The position numbers were made by a program, and so were the translations under genes. A stretch of DNA of 64,000 nucleotides, from NCBI RefSeq assembly GCF_012396125.1, contig NZ_JAAXOX010000001.1:682001-746000 (forward strand). Reading direction: 5' to 3'. The notes below the pieces were generated by a model. That model saw nothing but the letters and a program-made list of their open reading frames with translations. It was not told the origin of the DNA and made no database searches. Position 1 is the stretch's first letter. Each line of letters opens with the position of its first letter. This DNA comes from Cellulomonas denverensis (GTDB lineage: Bacteria; Actinomycetota; Actinomycetes; Actinomycetales; Cellulomonadaceae). Of the stretch, positions 45,312-54,686 are shown one piece after another.

Positions 45312-46474
45312 CTCGTGCGCCAGCCGATCCGATCGGCCAGCCGCGACCACCCCGGGCCGGCGGTGGCAGCACCGCCCGGGGGCGACAGCACCGCCGGTTC
45401 GACGGTGAGCGTCCCGCTGCCCGGGTCCCGGCCGACCACGGCGACCTCGGTGACCCGGCGGCGACCGCCGACCCGGCGGAGGTGGATCACGGCGTGCAGG
45501 GCGCTGACCGCCTGGGCGGCAACCGCCTCGCGGGTCATGCCGGCGAGGGCCCCGAGTGCCTCCAGCCGGGCCGGGATGTCCTGGGCGGCGTTCGCGTGCA
45601 CGGTGGTGGCGCCGCCGTCGTGCCCGGTGTTGAGGGCGCCGAGCACTTCACGCACCTCCGGCCCGCGACACTCGCCGAGCACCACCCGGTCGGGTCGCAT
45701 CCGCAGCGACTCGCGCACCAGGTCGGTCAGGGTGATCTCCCCGGCGCCCTCGACGTTCGCGCGCCGGACCAGCAACCGGATCACGTGCGGGTGCTGCGGG
45801 GCCAGTTCGCCGGACTCCTCGATGCACACGATCCGTTCGGCGGGGTCGACCAGGGAGAGCAGGGTGGACAGCAGGGTGGTCTTGCCGGTGCCGGTGGCGC
45901 CGGAGATCAGCAGGTTCGCCCGCGCGGCGACCAGGGCAGCCAGCACCGCATCGACGCCGGAGGCGAGCGTCCCGCCGTCGACCAGGTCGGCGAGCGTGAA
46001 CGGGCGGTGCCGCACGACACGCAGCGACAGCAGGGTGCAGCCGTCGGCGACCGGGGGCAGCACGGCGTGCAGCCGGGTGCCGTCCGGCAACCGAGCGTCC
46101 GCCGTGGGCCGGGCGTCGTCGAGCCGCTGTCCCCCGGTCGCGGCCAGCCGCACGGCGAGCATCCGTACGGCGGCCGGGTCACCCAGGTCGATCGGGACCG
46201 GTCGCAGGGCACCGGCGCGTTCGGCCCAGACGTCCTGCGGGCCGTTGACCACCACGTCCGTGACCTGGGGGTCGTCGAGCAGCGCTTGCAGCGGCCCGGC
46301 ACCGACGAGTTCGGCGCGGAGCAGGCGGGCGACCTGGTCGACGGCGGCACTGCCCACCACGGCACCGGTGTCCCGGAGCGCGGCGTCCAGGCGCTCGGGC
46401 GTGACCGGTCCCGGCTCGTGGGCCAATCGGGCACGGACCGCGTCGACCAGACCGTCGTCGGCGGCCGGGTTCAT
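45308..46474 (-). CDS. tadA: Tad secretion ATPase TadA
   Basis: A 388-residue secretion ATPase of the VirB11/CpaF class. Walker A ISGATGTGKTTLL (about 195-207), Asp box RIVCIEESGELAPQHPHVI, Walker B-like RPDRVVLGECRG and the His box GHDGGATTVHANAA are all present. ATG 46474 overlaps the ssd stop (ATGA). It powers pilus assembly or Flp secretion. Confidence 0.94.
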   Translation of the reverse strand: MNPAADDGLVDAVRARLAHEPGPVTPERLDAALRDTGAVVGSAAVDQVARLLRAELVGAGPLQALLDDPQVTDVVVNGPQDVWAERAGALRPVPIDLGDPAAVRMLAVRLAATGGQRLDDARPTADARLPDGTRLHAVLPPVADGCTLLSLRVVRHRPFTLADLVDGGTLASGVDAVLAALVAARANLLISGATGTGKTTLLSTLLSLVDPAERIVCIEESGELAPQHPHVIRLLVRRANVEGAGEITLTDLVRESLRMRPDRVVLGECRGPEVREVLGALNTGHDGGATTVHANAAQDIPARLEALGALAGMTREAVAAQAVSALHAVIHLRRVGGRRRVTEVAVVGRDPGSGTLTVEPAVLSPPGGAATAGPGWSRLADRIGWRTR

Positions 46475-47172
46475 GCCAGTTCCCCGGTGAGTCGGCGCAG
46501 GGCAGCGACCGTGCGGCGGGCCGCGACCGGACCCACCCCGGCGTCGACCGACCGGGCGATCGTCCGCCCGCCCGGCAGCTCGCCCCACCAGGGCAGGCCG
46601 AGGGCGGCGGCGATCTCGGGGCCGCCCAGCCCGCCGGGGGACGGTCGCCGGGTGACAATCCCGGTCCGGGCCCAGGCCGGCAGGTGCGGCAGCAGGTGTC
46701 GCGCCCCGGCGACCGCGGGCATGTCCCGGGGTACGACCAGCACGATCCGGTCGCAGTGCTCCGTCGCCGGGGTGGTGCCGTCGCGGGCCAACGCCACCCG
46801 ATCCAGGTCGACCACCACGCTGTGATGACCGCGGCGCAGGGCAGCCAGCACATCGGTCTCCACCCGGTCGGGGATGGGTCCCGGTCGCCGGTCATCCGGG
46901 GCGAGCAATCCGCACCGGCGCCAGCGCCGCAGGGCCGCGGCGAGCTGTCCGGGGTCGACGTCACCCCGGGCCTCCGCCAGATCCGGCCAGCGCACGCCGT
47001 CGTCGTGTTCGGTGCCCAGCACCACGTCCAGCGCCGCGCACGGACCGACCTGGACCAGCACGGTCCGGCCGTCCCGGGCGAGGGCATGCGCCAGCAGGGC
47101 CGCGAGGGTGGAGGCGCCCGCCCCACCCCGCGCACCGAGCACGCCGATCGCCCCCGCGGGCTCTGCCACCAT
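46471..47172 (-). CDS. ssd: Septum-site-determining / CpaE-like ATPase (Ssd, Rv3660c type)
   Basis: A 233-residue MinD/ParA-like protein. The N-terminal IGVLGARGGAGASTLAALLA is a deviant Walker A in which the usual catalytic Lys-Thr is replaced (GGAGAST). VVVDLDRVAL fits the next motif. Relatives either place the tad machine at the pole (CpaE) or affect septation (Ssd). ATG 47172 follows GGAGGGAG; first gene of the tadABC operon. Confidence 0.85.
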   Translation of the reverse strand: MVAEPAGAIGVLGARGGAGASTLAALLAHALARDGRTVLVQVGPCAALDVVLGTEHDDGVRWPDLAEARGDVDPGQLAAALRRWRRCGLLAPDDRRPGPIPDRVETDVLAALRRGHHSVVVDLDRVALARDGTTPATEHCDRIVLVVPRDMPAVAGARHLLPHLPAWARTGIVTRRPSPGGLGGPEIAAALGLPWWGELPGGRTIARSVDAGVGPVAARRTVAALRRLTGELA

Positions 47173-47242
47173 CCGTCGCTCCCTCCGGCCGGTGGCTACC
47201 GTCTGCCGTACCGATGCCCCGAGCCCAGCCCTCGTCCGGCTG

Positions 47243-47281
47243 CCTGGGGACCACCGCGGCGCGCACACGGGTGTGGACAGG
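47243..47281 (-). promoter_or_regulatory. Paired tad motif, copy 2 (upstream of ssd-tadABC)
   Basis: CCTGGGGACCAC (47243) and GTGGACAGG (47273) with the same 18-bp gap as the copy at 43941. It is about 75 bp upstream of ssd. The rest of the 47173-47600 gap is C-rich with near-repeats such as CACACCGCACGGC, and holds no gene I can support. Confidence 0.65.
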
Positions 47282-47600
47282 TCGTCGGCCCGGTTTCGCG
47301 CGGATACGCTCGGCTTTCGCGACACCCCGTTCGCCCTCAACCCCCGCCATCCCGATCCGCACCCCAGCCACAGGGAGCCGAGCCACCTCACCCGCCCCGC
47401 AGCACACGGCCGGCCCACAACCTCCCGGCAGACGCCCGACCCAGCACCGCCCGCGCACCCCCACAGCACAGCTCCGATCCAGCACACCGCACGGCTCGAC
47501 CGCACACCGCACGGCCCGATCGCACGCGCTTCCCGCCCTTCGCACCCCCCCGCGCCCTCGCCACCCCGCCCCGCCCAGCCCGGGACCGACAGGAGCCCGC

Positions 47601-48452
47601 ATGACCTCCCCGCAGTCGCCCGCCCCGGACCCCACCCACCGGCGCGCCGCCGCGTTCTTCGACCTGGACAAGACCGTGATCGCCACGTCCAGCGCCTCCG
47701 CCTTCGCTCGCCCGTTCCTGTCCGGCGGCCTGCTGACCCGGCGGGCGGTGCTGCGCTCGGCCTACGCGCAGGTGACGTTCCTGCTGGGCACCGCGGACGA
47801 GGGGCGGACCGAGCGGCTGCGGCTCGCGCTGTCCCGGACGGTCACGGGGTGGCGGGTGGCCCGGGTGGAGGAGCTGGTCGAGGCGCATGTGGACCGTGCG
47901 ATCCGGCCGGTGCTGCAGCCCGAGGCCGAGCGGTTGATCGCAGAGCACCACGCGGCGGGTGAGGACGTGGTGATCGTGTCCGCCTCGGCCACCGAGCTGG
48001 TGCGGCCGATCGCCCGGCTGCTCGGGGTGGACCGGGTGATCGCGACCGCGATGGCGGTGGAGGACGGGCGGTACACCGGCGAGATCGACTTCTACGCCTA
48101 CGGGCAGGCGAAGGCGGTGGCGATGCGGCGGCTCGCCGAGCAGGAGGGCTACGACCTGGCGGCGAGTTCGGCGTACACCGACTCGGTCACCGATGCTCCG
48201 ATGCTGGCGGCGGTGGGTCACGGGTACGTGGTGAACCCGGACCGGGGGCTGCGCCGGCTGGCGGCGGCCGAGGGCTGGCAGACGCTGCGGTTCCGGGGCG
48301 CGCGGGTCGAGGTGCAGGCACGGCGGCGACTGCGGGCGGTGGCTCTGGTGGCGGCTGCGGTCACGGTGGTCGCGGCGGGGATCGCCGCCGGCGTGCGGCG
48401 CGGATCGATGGGTGAGACGCGATCCCACCAAACGGACAAGCCGAGTCTGTGA
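47601..48452 (+). CDS. HAD-IB family phosphatase (SerB/CicA-like, Rv3661 type)
   Basis: A 283-residue haloacid-dehalogenase phosphatase. Motif I FFDLDKTVIATSS (about 20-32), motif II VVIVSASATEL, and motif III AYTDSVTDAPMLAAVG are intact. The C-terminus has a membrane-like helix (VALVAAAVTVVAAGIAAGV), so it may be membrane-bound. The ATG follows AGGAGCC. The gene sits next to ssd-tad as in mycobacteria (Rv3660c-Rv3661). Substrate unknown. Confidence 0.9.
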   Translation: MTSPQSPAPDPTHRRAAAFFDLDKTVIATSSASAFARPFLSGGLLTRRAVLRSAYAQVTFLLGTADEGRTERLRLALSRTVTGWRVARVEELVEAHVDRAIRPVLQPEAERLIAEHHAAGEDVVIVSASATELVRPIARLLGVDRVIATAMAVEDGRYTGEIDFYAYGQAKAVAMRRLAEQEGYDLAASSAYTDSVTDAPMLAAVGHGYVVNPDRGLRRLAAAEGWQTLRFRGARVEVQARRRLRAVALVAAAVTVVAAGIAAGVRRGSMGETRSHQTDKPSL

Positions 48453-48474
48453 CCTGCGGGTTTATCGCGAACCC

Positions 48475-48503
48475 TTCCACTGAGGCCTGGTCCGTGCTGT
48501 GAT
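48475..48503 (+). promoter_or_regulatory. Possible promoter for the candidate RNA
   Basis: TTCCAC (48475-48480) and TGTGAT (48498-48503) are 17 bp apart, each matching four of six consensus bases. A start near 48511 would make an RNA with the folded region directly at its 5' end. Confidence 0.35.
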
Positions 48504-48510
48504 CGGTCTC

Positions 48511-48665
48511 ACAACAGAATGGTCTCGAAGGCACCCACGCGCGATCCGCCCACGCATAGGGCGCGTCGACCGGGCTGGTCCCGTAGCGACGTCTTCACTG
48601 CACGCCTGATCACCCTCGAGACCATATGTTCAGCGACGGCGCTCCTCGTGGGCGCCGTCGTCTGT
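48511..48665 (+). ncRNA. Candidate structured small RNA downstream of the HAD gene
   Basis: ATGGTCTCGA (48519-48528) and TCGAGACCAT (48616-48625) form a perfect 10-bp closing stem. Inside are two further hairpins (CGCCC/GGGCG at 48547-48563; GTCG...CGAC with CGGG/CCCG at 48565-48590). A strong hairpin CGACGGCGC/GCGCCGTCG (48634-48660) follows at once and could be the terminator. The region is less GC-rich than its surroundings. The actinobacterial 6C RNA is known from this neighbourhood (near ssd and tad), but its C-rich loops are not seen here. It overlaps the 3' end of the Fic gene on the other strand. Confidence 0.4.
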
Positions 48666-49580
48666 GTGTTCCGGCGGCAGACCGACCGGCGACTCGCCCA
48701 GCCGGCCCGCCAGCACCGCGTCCGCCACCTCTCGGCCCACCTGCGCCCCGGCCAGCACCGAGCGCGCGCAGAACGTGATCCACCCGGCCACCCCCTGCGC
48801 GGTGCCGGTGGAGAATCCCGCCGCGGCGCCCAGGTACGGGTTCGGCGCCTGGGCCCAGCCGCTCTCCGCGACCACCGCCCCGGTGGGGTCGAGCCCACGC
48901 CGGACCAGGACCAACCGGGCGGCCGCCCGCGCCACCACCCCGTTCCCGGCGGCGAACGGCCGCAGCGCCAATAGTTCGCCGTGCAGCACCGAGCCGGCCA
49001 CCAGCGCCGGGACGCCGGTCGCGGCGAGAGTCCGGCTCAGCAGCGTCATCCGGCCGGCCAGCGCGTCGCCGTCCGGTGCCGGTCCGAGGCCGGTCAGATC
49101 GCGGGGCTGGTCGCCGGTGCGCAGCCGGCCCAGTTCCTCGTCCGGCAGCAGGTCGCGCATCGCGGCGGTGTGCAGCCGGGCGAGCAGTTCGGCGAGTGGC
49201 GGCACCGGCGGTCCGCTGCGAGCGCCCAGGTCCGGCCGCCAGCGTGCTGCCAATGCGGTCGCCCGCAGCGCTCCGGCGGCCACGGCCAGATCGGGGTCGT
49301 CGGCGGCCGACCCCACCGCCAATCGCCGCACGGCGGTGAGCGGGACCCGGGCACCCTCGACCGCCGCGCTGCCTCGCACCGCCCGCAGGTCGGCCTCGGC
49401 CCGGATCTCCCGCCAGCGGCGCCGAAACCCCTCGTGCCACCGCAGGTCCTCGCATCCGCTCCGCGCGGCGTCCACCGCCTCCGCCACCCCGTCGAGCCCG
49501 AGCAGTCCGGCCAGGGGGTCCACGGAACTCCGCACCGACCCGCGACCGGGCCCGGACCCTCCTCGTTCCGCCACGCGCAC
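48630..49580 (-). CDS. Fic-domain protein with a degenerate active site
   Basis: A 316-residue protein. The Fic core is visible in LLALRPFAAGNGVVARAAAR at about residues 207-226. The catalytic pattern HxFx(D/E)GN(G/K)R reads RPFAAGNGVVAR here: His is replaced by Arg and the acidic residue by Ala, so AMP transfer is unlikely. The flanking helices (SAAVEGARVPLTAVRRLA, LHGELLALRPF) are those of Fic proteins. Start uncertain: GTG 49580 or 49574. The last codons overlap the hairpin at 48634-48660. Confidence 0.75.
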   Translation of the reverse strand: MRVAERGGSGPGRGSVRSSVDPLAGLLGLDGVAEAVDAARSGCEDLRWHEGFRRRWREIRAEADLRAVRGSAAVEGARVPLTAVRRLAVGSAADDPDLAVAAGALRATALAARWRPDLGARSGPPVPPLAELLARLHTAAMRDLLPDEELGRLRTGDQPRDLTGLGPAPDGDALAGRMTLLSRTLAATGVPALVAGSVLHGELLALRPFAAGNGVVARAAARLVLVRRGLDPTGAVVAESGWAQAPNPYLGAAAGFSTGTAQGVAGWITFCARSVLAGAQVGREVADAVLAGRLGESPVGLPPEHTDDGAHEERRR

Positions 49581-49627
49581 ACCCTAGTTCCGGGTGCGAC
49601 GCGCGTGATCCAGGCCACAATGGCCGG

Positions 49628-51061
<1,434 letters not shown>

Positions 51062-51092
51062 GCGCCGGGCACCGGCTCCGTACGATGGGCCG

Positions 51093-52220
51093 GTGCCGCG
51101 CCTGCTCTGCCCCCACTACGACGCCTTCCGGTGCCGTAGCTGCACGCTGATCGAGCGCGACTACGACGACCAGGTGCGCGGCAAGCAGGCCCGCTGCGAG
51201 GAACTGCTCGGCCCGGGGATCGCCTGGCTCGACCCGGTGCTCAGCGCGCCGGCGGGGTTCCGGAACAAGGCGAAGCTGGTGGTCGGCGGCACCGCGGCGG
51301 CCCCGACGCTCGGCATCCTGGACCCGGAGGGCGCCGGCATCGACCTGCGCGACTGTCTGCTCTACCCCCCGCAGTTGCAGGCCGCCTTCGGACCGCTGGC
51401 CCGGTTCATCACGCTGGCCCGGCTGGAGCCCTACGACGTCCCGGCCCGGCGCGGCGAACTGAAGAACCTGCTGGTCACCGTCTCCCCCGACGGCGAGCTG
51501 ATGGTGCGCTTCGTGCTGCGCAGCACCGAGGCGCTGGCCCGGATCCGCAAGCACCTGCCCACCCTCCAGGCCGAACTGCCCACCCTGGCGGTGGCGACGG
51601 TGAACGTCCTGCCCGAGCACCGGGCGGTGCTGGAGGGCGCGCGGGAGATCGTGCTGACCGGCTCGGACACCCTGCGGATGCGGCTGAACGGCCTCGATCT
51701 GCACCTGCGCCCGCAGAGCTTCTTCCAGACCAACACCGAGGTCGCCGCCGCGTTGTACCGCACCGGCCGGGACTGGGTGGACGCGGTGGACCCGCGCACC
51801 GTGTGGGACCTGTACTGCGGGGTGGGCGGCTTCGCGCTGCACGTCGCCGCGCCCGGCCGTGCGGTGACCGGGATCGAGTTGAGCGCCGAGGCGATCGCGT
51901 CGGCCGAGCAGACCGCGGCGGAGTCCGGGCTGCCGGGTCTGCGGTTCGCGGCCGGGGACGCCACCGACTTCGCCCTGACGGCGACGGCCCCGCCGGACCT
52001 GGTGATCGTGAACCCCCCGCGCCGGGGGATCGGCTCCCGGCTGGCGCAGTGGCTGGAGGGCTCCGGCGTCCGGCACGTCCTGTACTCGTCCTGCAACGCC
52101 GTCTCGCTGGCGTCGGACCTGGCGGCGATGCCGTCGCTGCGGCCGACCACCGGCCGGCTGCTGGACATGTTCCCGCAGACCGGGCACTTCGAGGTCGCGG
52201 TGATGCTGCGCCGGGACTGA
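51093..52220 (+). CDS. rlmC: 23S rRNA (uracil-C5)-methyltransferase RlmC
   Basis: A 375-residue TrmA/RumA-family enzyme that methylates U747 (E. coli numbering) of 23S rRNA. The N-terminus has the iron-sulfur cysteines CPHYDAFRCRSC; a further cysteine is in LRDCLLYP. The SAM site is DLYCGVGGFALHVA, NPPRRGIG is motif IV, and the catalytic cysteine lies in YSSCNAVSLASDL. GTG start at 51093. No TRAM domain, which favours RlmC over RlmD. Confidence 0.92.
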   Translation: MPRLLCPHYDAFRCRSCTLIERDYDDQVRGKQARCEELLGPGIAWLDPVLSAPAGFRNKAKLVVGGTAAAPTLGILDPEGAGIDLRDCLLYPPQLQAAFGPLARFITLARLEPYDVPARRGELKNLLVTVSPDGELMVRFVLRSTEALARIRKHLPTLQAELPTLAVATVNVLPEHRAVLEGAREIVLTGSDTLRMRLNGLDLHLRPQSFFQTNTEVAAALYRTGRDWVDAVDPRTVWDLYCGVGGFALHVAAPGRAVTGIELSAEAIASAEQTAAESGLPGLRFAAGDATDFALTATAPPDLVIVNPPRRGIGSRLAQWLEGSGVRHVLYSSCNAVSLASDLAAMPSLRPTTGRLLDMFPQTGHFEVAVMLRRD

Positions 52221-52267
52221 CGAATCGGGCTTTTCGTCCCATGACTACCGCTTGTGAATGCCGGAGC

Positions 52268-53119
52268 ATGGACGTCGTGCTCACCGTGACCCAGGCGCTC
52301 GACTACCAGACCGGCGCCGCGCGGACCAAGACCGACCTCGCCCGTCGACCCTGGGTGTACCTGGTCAACACCATGCTCGCCGGGATGTACATCGGCATCG
52401 GCGTCGTGATCATGGTGACCGCCGGCGGCCCGCTGAAGGACGCCGGTTCCGGCCTGGCGCCACTGGTGCAGGGCATGGTCTTCGGGGTGGCGCTGACCAT
52501 CGTGGTGGTCGCCGGTGGTGAGCTGGCCACCAGCGCGATGATGATCTTCACCCAGGGCGCGCTCCGCCGGACGATCAGCTGGGGCCGCGCCGGGGCGACC
52601 CTGCTCGCCTGCCTGGCCGGGAACCTGTTGGGCGCGATCCTGCTGGCGGTGATCCTGCACCTGTCCGGCACCCTCGGCCCGGACACCCCGGCCGGCCGGG
52701 CGATCGCCGGGATGATCGAACACAAGGCCGCGGAGAGCAACGTGCAGCTGTTCTTCAGCGGCGTGCTGTGCAACCTGATGGTCTGCCTGGCGATCTGGTG
52801 CGCCGGGCGGCTGCAGAACGAGGTCGCCAAGATCATCGTGATCTTCGCGTGCGTCATGGTGTTCATCACCTCGGGCTTCGACCACGTGGTGGCGAACATG
52901 ACCACCTTCAGCCTGGGCATCCTGGACGGGGTGCCGCACGCCGGGATCGGCGAGTTCGCCCGGAACGTGCTGTTCGTCGGGCTGGGGAACCTGGCCGGTG
53001 GCGGGCTGCTGGTCGGTGCCGCGAACGTGGTCGCCGCCTCCCCGGCGCCCGCCGCCGACCCGGTGCTGCCGCCTGCCCCGCTGGACGCCGTGGACCGGGT
53101 CGAGCGCATCGGCGCCTGA
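52268..53119 (+). CDS. Formate/nitrite transporter family channel (NirC/FocA)
   Basis: A 283-residue channel with six hydrophobic segments, including YLVNTMLAGMYIGIGVVIMV, FGVALTIVVVAGGELATSAM, NVQLFFSGVLCNLMVCLAIW, GFDHVVANMTTFSLGI and NVLFVGLGNLAGGGLLVGA. In this setting nitrite export/import for NarGHI fits better than formate. ATG 52268 has GGAG too close; ATG 52241, nine codons earlier, is an alternative. Confidence 0.9.
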   Translation: MDVVLTVTQALDYQTGAARTKTDLARRPWVYLVNTMLAGMYIGIGVVIMVTAGGPLKDAGSGLAPLVQGMVFGVALTIVVVAGGELATSAMMIFTQGALRRTISWGRAGATLLACLAGNLLGAILLAVILHLSGTLGPDTPAGRAIAGMIEHKAAESNVQLFFSGVLCNLMVCLAIWCAGRLQNEVAKIIVIFACVMVFITSGFDHVVANMTTFSLGILDGVPHAGIGEFARNVLFVGLGNLAGGGLLVGAANVVAASPAPAADPVLPPAPLDAVDRVERIGA

Positions 53120-53264
53120 GCGATCCGGCCGCTCCCGGGCGTGCCGCCGCGCGTCATCCCGTCCCGCCGCCTACCGTCGAGGCACCACAGACCCCACCCG
53201 ACCAGGCAGTGACGGGTCGAGATCAGCCCCGGGGCCGCCCGGTGGCGACCGCGAGGAGCCCGAG

Positions 53265-54593
53265 ATGAGCAGCACCCCGGAGCAGCAGCCCACCGACGAC
53301 GACGCGACCACGCCCCCGGCTGCGCCCGTGACGGAACCGGTGCCCGCGCCCGGGGAGGCCGTCCGGGACGACCGGGCGACTCCCGACGACGAGCCCCGGC
53401 CCGCCGAGTCCCCCACCGCCGCGGGCCCGGGCGAGCGGGGCACGGCCGGCACCCCCACGGCAGCCGACCCCCGCGAGCGCGACACGGCCGGGGCCCCCAC
53501 GGCCGCAGGCCCGAGCGAGCGCAGCGCAGCCGGCACCCCCACGGCCGGGGCCGAGCCCGGAGCGACCGACTCCCCGGCCCGCCCCAGCACCTCCACGGCC
53601 GGCGCGACCCGCGCCCCCGAGTCCGTCGCGGGGACCGGTACCCCCACGCCCGCCGCCGCAACCCGCGCCCCCGAGGAGCCCGCCACCACCCCCGGCCGGG
53701 GCGCCCACCTGCGCGGCCGCCCCGCCCCCGTGCCCCCGGAGCCCGACCCGGAACTCGACCGCGACCTGCCCCGGCTGGCCACCCCGGCGGACACCGCCCC
53801 GACGGCCGCGCTCCCGGCGCTGTCCGGCCCCTCCGCGCTGGACGACCCGCTGACCGCCCCCGCCGACCCGCTCACCCCGGCCGGCGGCCCGGCGACCGCG
53901 GTCCGGCGCACCAGCTTCCGCTCCGACCTGGACCCGAACTCCGCCGCGGCGCCGGACCCGTTCTCGGTCACCCCGCCGCCCGCGCCGGCCCCGGCGCCGT
54001 ACGGCACGGATCTGCCGGGCACCGGCCCGTCGGATGACCAGGTCCCGCCCGGTGATGCCACGGTCGCCGCGCCGCAGGCCGCACCGGTGCTGCCGGTGGC
54101 CCCGGTGCCCTCGGCAGCCGCGCCGGGCCCCGCGCGCCAGGAGCGCCGGGGCGGGGTCGGCCGACTGCTGGCCGGGATGCTGATCGGCCTGCTCGCCGGC
54201 GCCGCCGGGTGCTGGCTGGTGGTGTTCGGGCAGTCCCGGATCCTCGGGGTGCAGGCGCCCGGCTGGGATGCGTCCTACGACCCGCTGGGCGTGGTGCTGG
54301 TGACCGTCGGCGTGCTGGTCCTGGCGGCACTGATCGGGGTCGGCGCCTGGTCGACCGCGGCACCGCTGACGGCCGGGCTGCTCACCACCGTGATCGGCGT
54401 GGTCTACCTGTACGTCCCGGCGACCACGCATGCGGACACGGTGTCCTGGCTGGCGACCGACTACACCCGCGGGTCGGTGGAACGGACCGTCGTGGCGGCG
54501 ACCTCGGGCACGCTGTTCGTGGTCGGTGCCCTCCTGCTGGCGACCGGGATCACCCTCGCCGCGCTGCACCGTCGTCGCATTCCGCGCATCTGA
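53265..54593 (+). CDS. Membrane protein with long Pro/Ala/Thr-rich cytoplasmic N-terminus
   Basis: A 442-residue protein. Residues 1-290 are low-complexity Pro/Ala/Thr/Glu, with a 14-15 residue repeat (GERGTAGTPTAAD, RERDTAGAPTAAG, SERSAAGTPTAG). Residues 300-440 contain four hydrophobic helices (LLAGMLIGLLAGAAGCWLVV, LGVVLVTVGVLVLAALIGVG, TAGLLTTVIGVVYLYVP, VVGALLLATGITLAAL). I do not recognise the family. ATG 53265 follows GAGGAGC. It stands alone between the nitrite channel and acs. Confidence 0.75.
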   Translation: MSSTPEQQPTDDDATTPPAAPVTEPVPAPGEAVRDDRATPDDEPRPAESPTAAGPGERGTAGTPTAADPRERDTAGAPTAAGPSERSAAGTPTAGAEPGATDSPARPSTSTAGATRAPESVAGTGTPTPAAATRAPEEPATTPGRGAHLRGRPAPVPPEPDPELDRDLPRLATPADTAPTAALPALSGPSALDDPLTAPADPLTPAGGPATAVRRTSFRSDLDPNSAAAPDPFSVTPPPAPAPAPYGTDLPGTGPSDDQVPPGDATVAAPQAAPVLPVAPVPSAAAPGPARQERRGGVGRLLAGMLIGLLAGAAGCWLVVFGQSRILGVQAPGWDASYDPLGVVLVTVGVLVLAALIGVGAWSTAAPLTAGLLTTVIGVVYLYVPATTHADTVSWLATDYTRGSVERTVVAATSGTLFVVGALLLATGITLAALHRRRIPRI

Positions 54594-54610
54594 GTCCATT
54601 TCCCCGTGCA

Positions 54611-54626
54611 TAGGACGTAAGTCCTA
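54611..54626. promoter_or_regulatory. Palindrome TAGGACGTAAGTCCTA upstream of acs
   Basis: A perfect 6+4+6 palindrome 61 bp upstream of the acs start, in an unusually AT-rich pocket. The GGAC-N4-GTCC core is that of DosR/DevR-type boxes, which respond to low oxygen and nitric oxide in actinobacteria. The identity is inferred from the core only. Confidence 0.55.
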
Positions 54627-54686
54627 CTAAGGTGCAGGACGGCGGTCGATGACGACGGCCGCGCTGCCGCACGCTGGGAGGACACC

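Noticed and set aside
47173-47600. 6C small RNA in the ssd-HAD gap
   Set aside because: This is where the RNA might be expected, and there is a C7 run near 47544, but I could not draw two stem-loops with C-rich loops. A covariance-model search would settle it.
48519-48974. Plus-strand ORF with a possible membrane helix inside the candidate RNA
   Set aside because: No ribosome site, and most of it lies opposite the Fic gene; the helix-like stretch falls in the RNA stem region and looks like chance.
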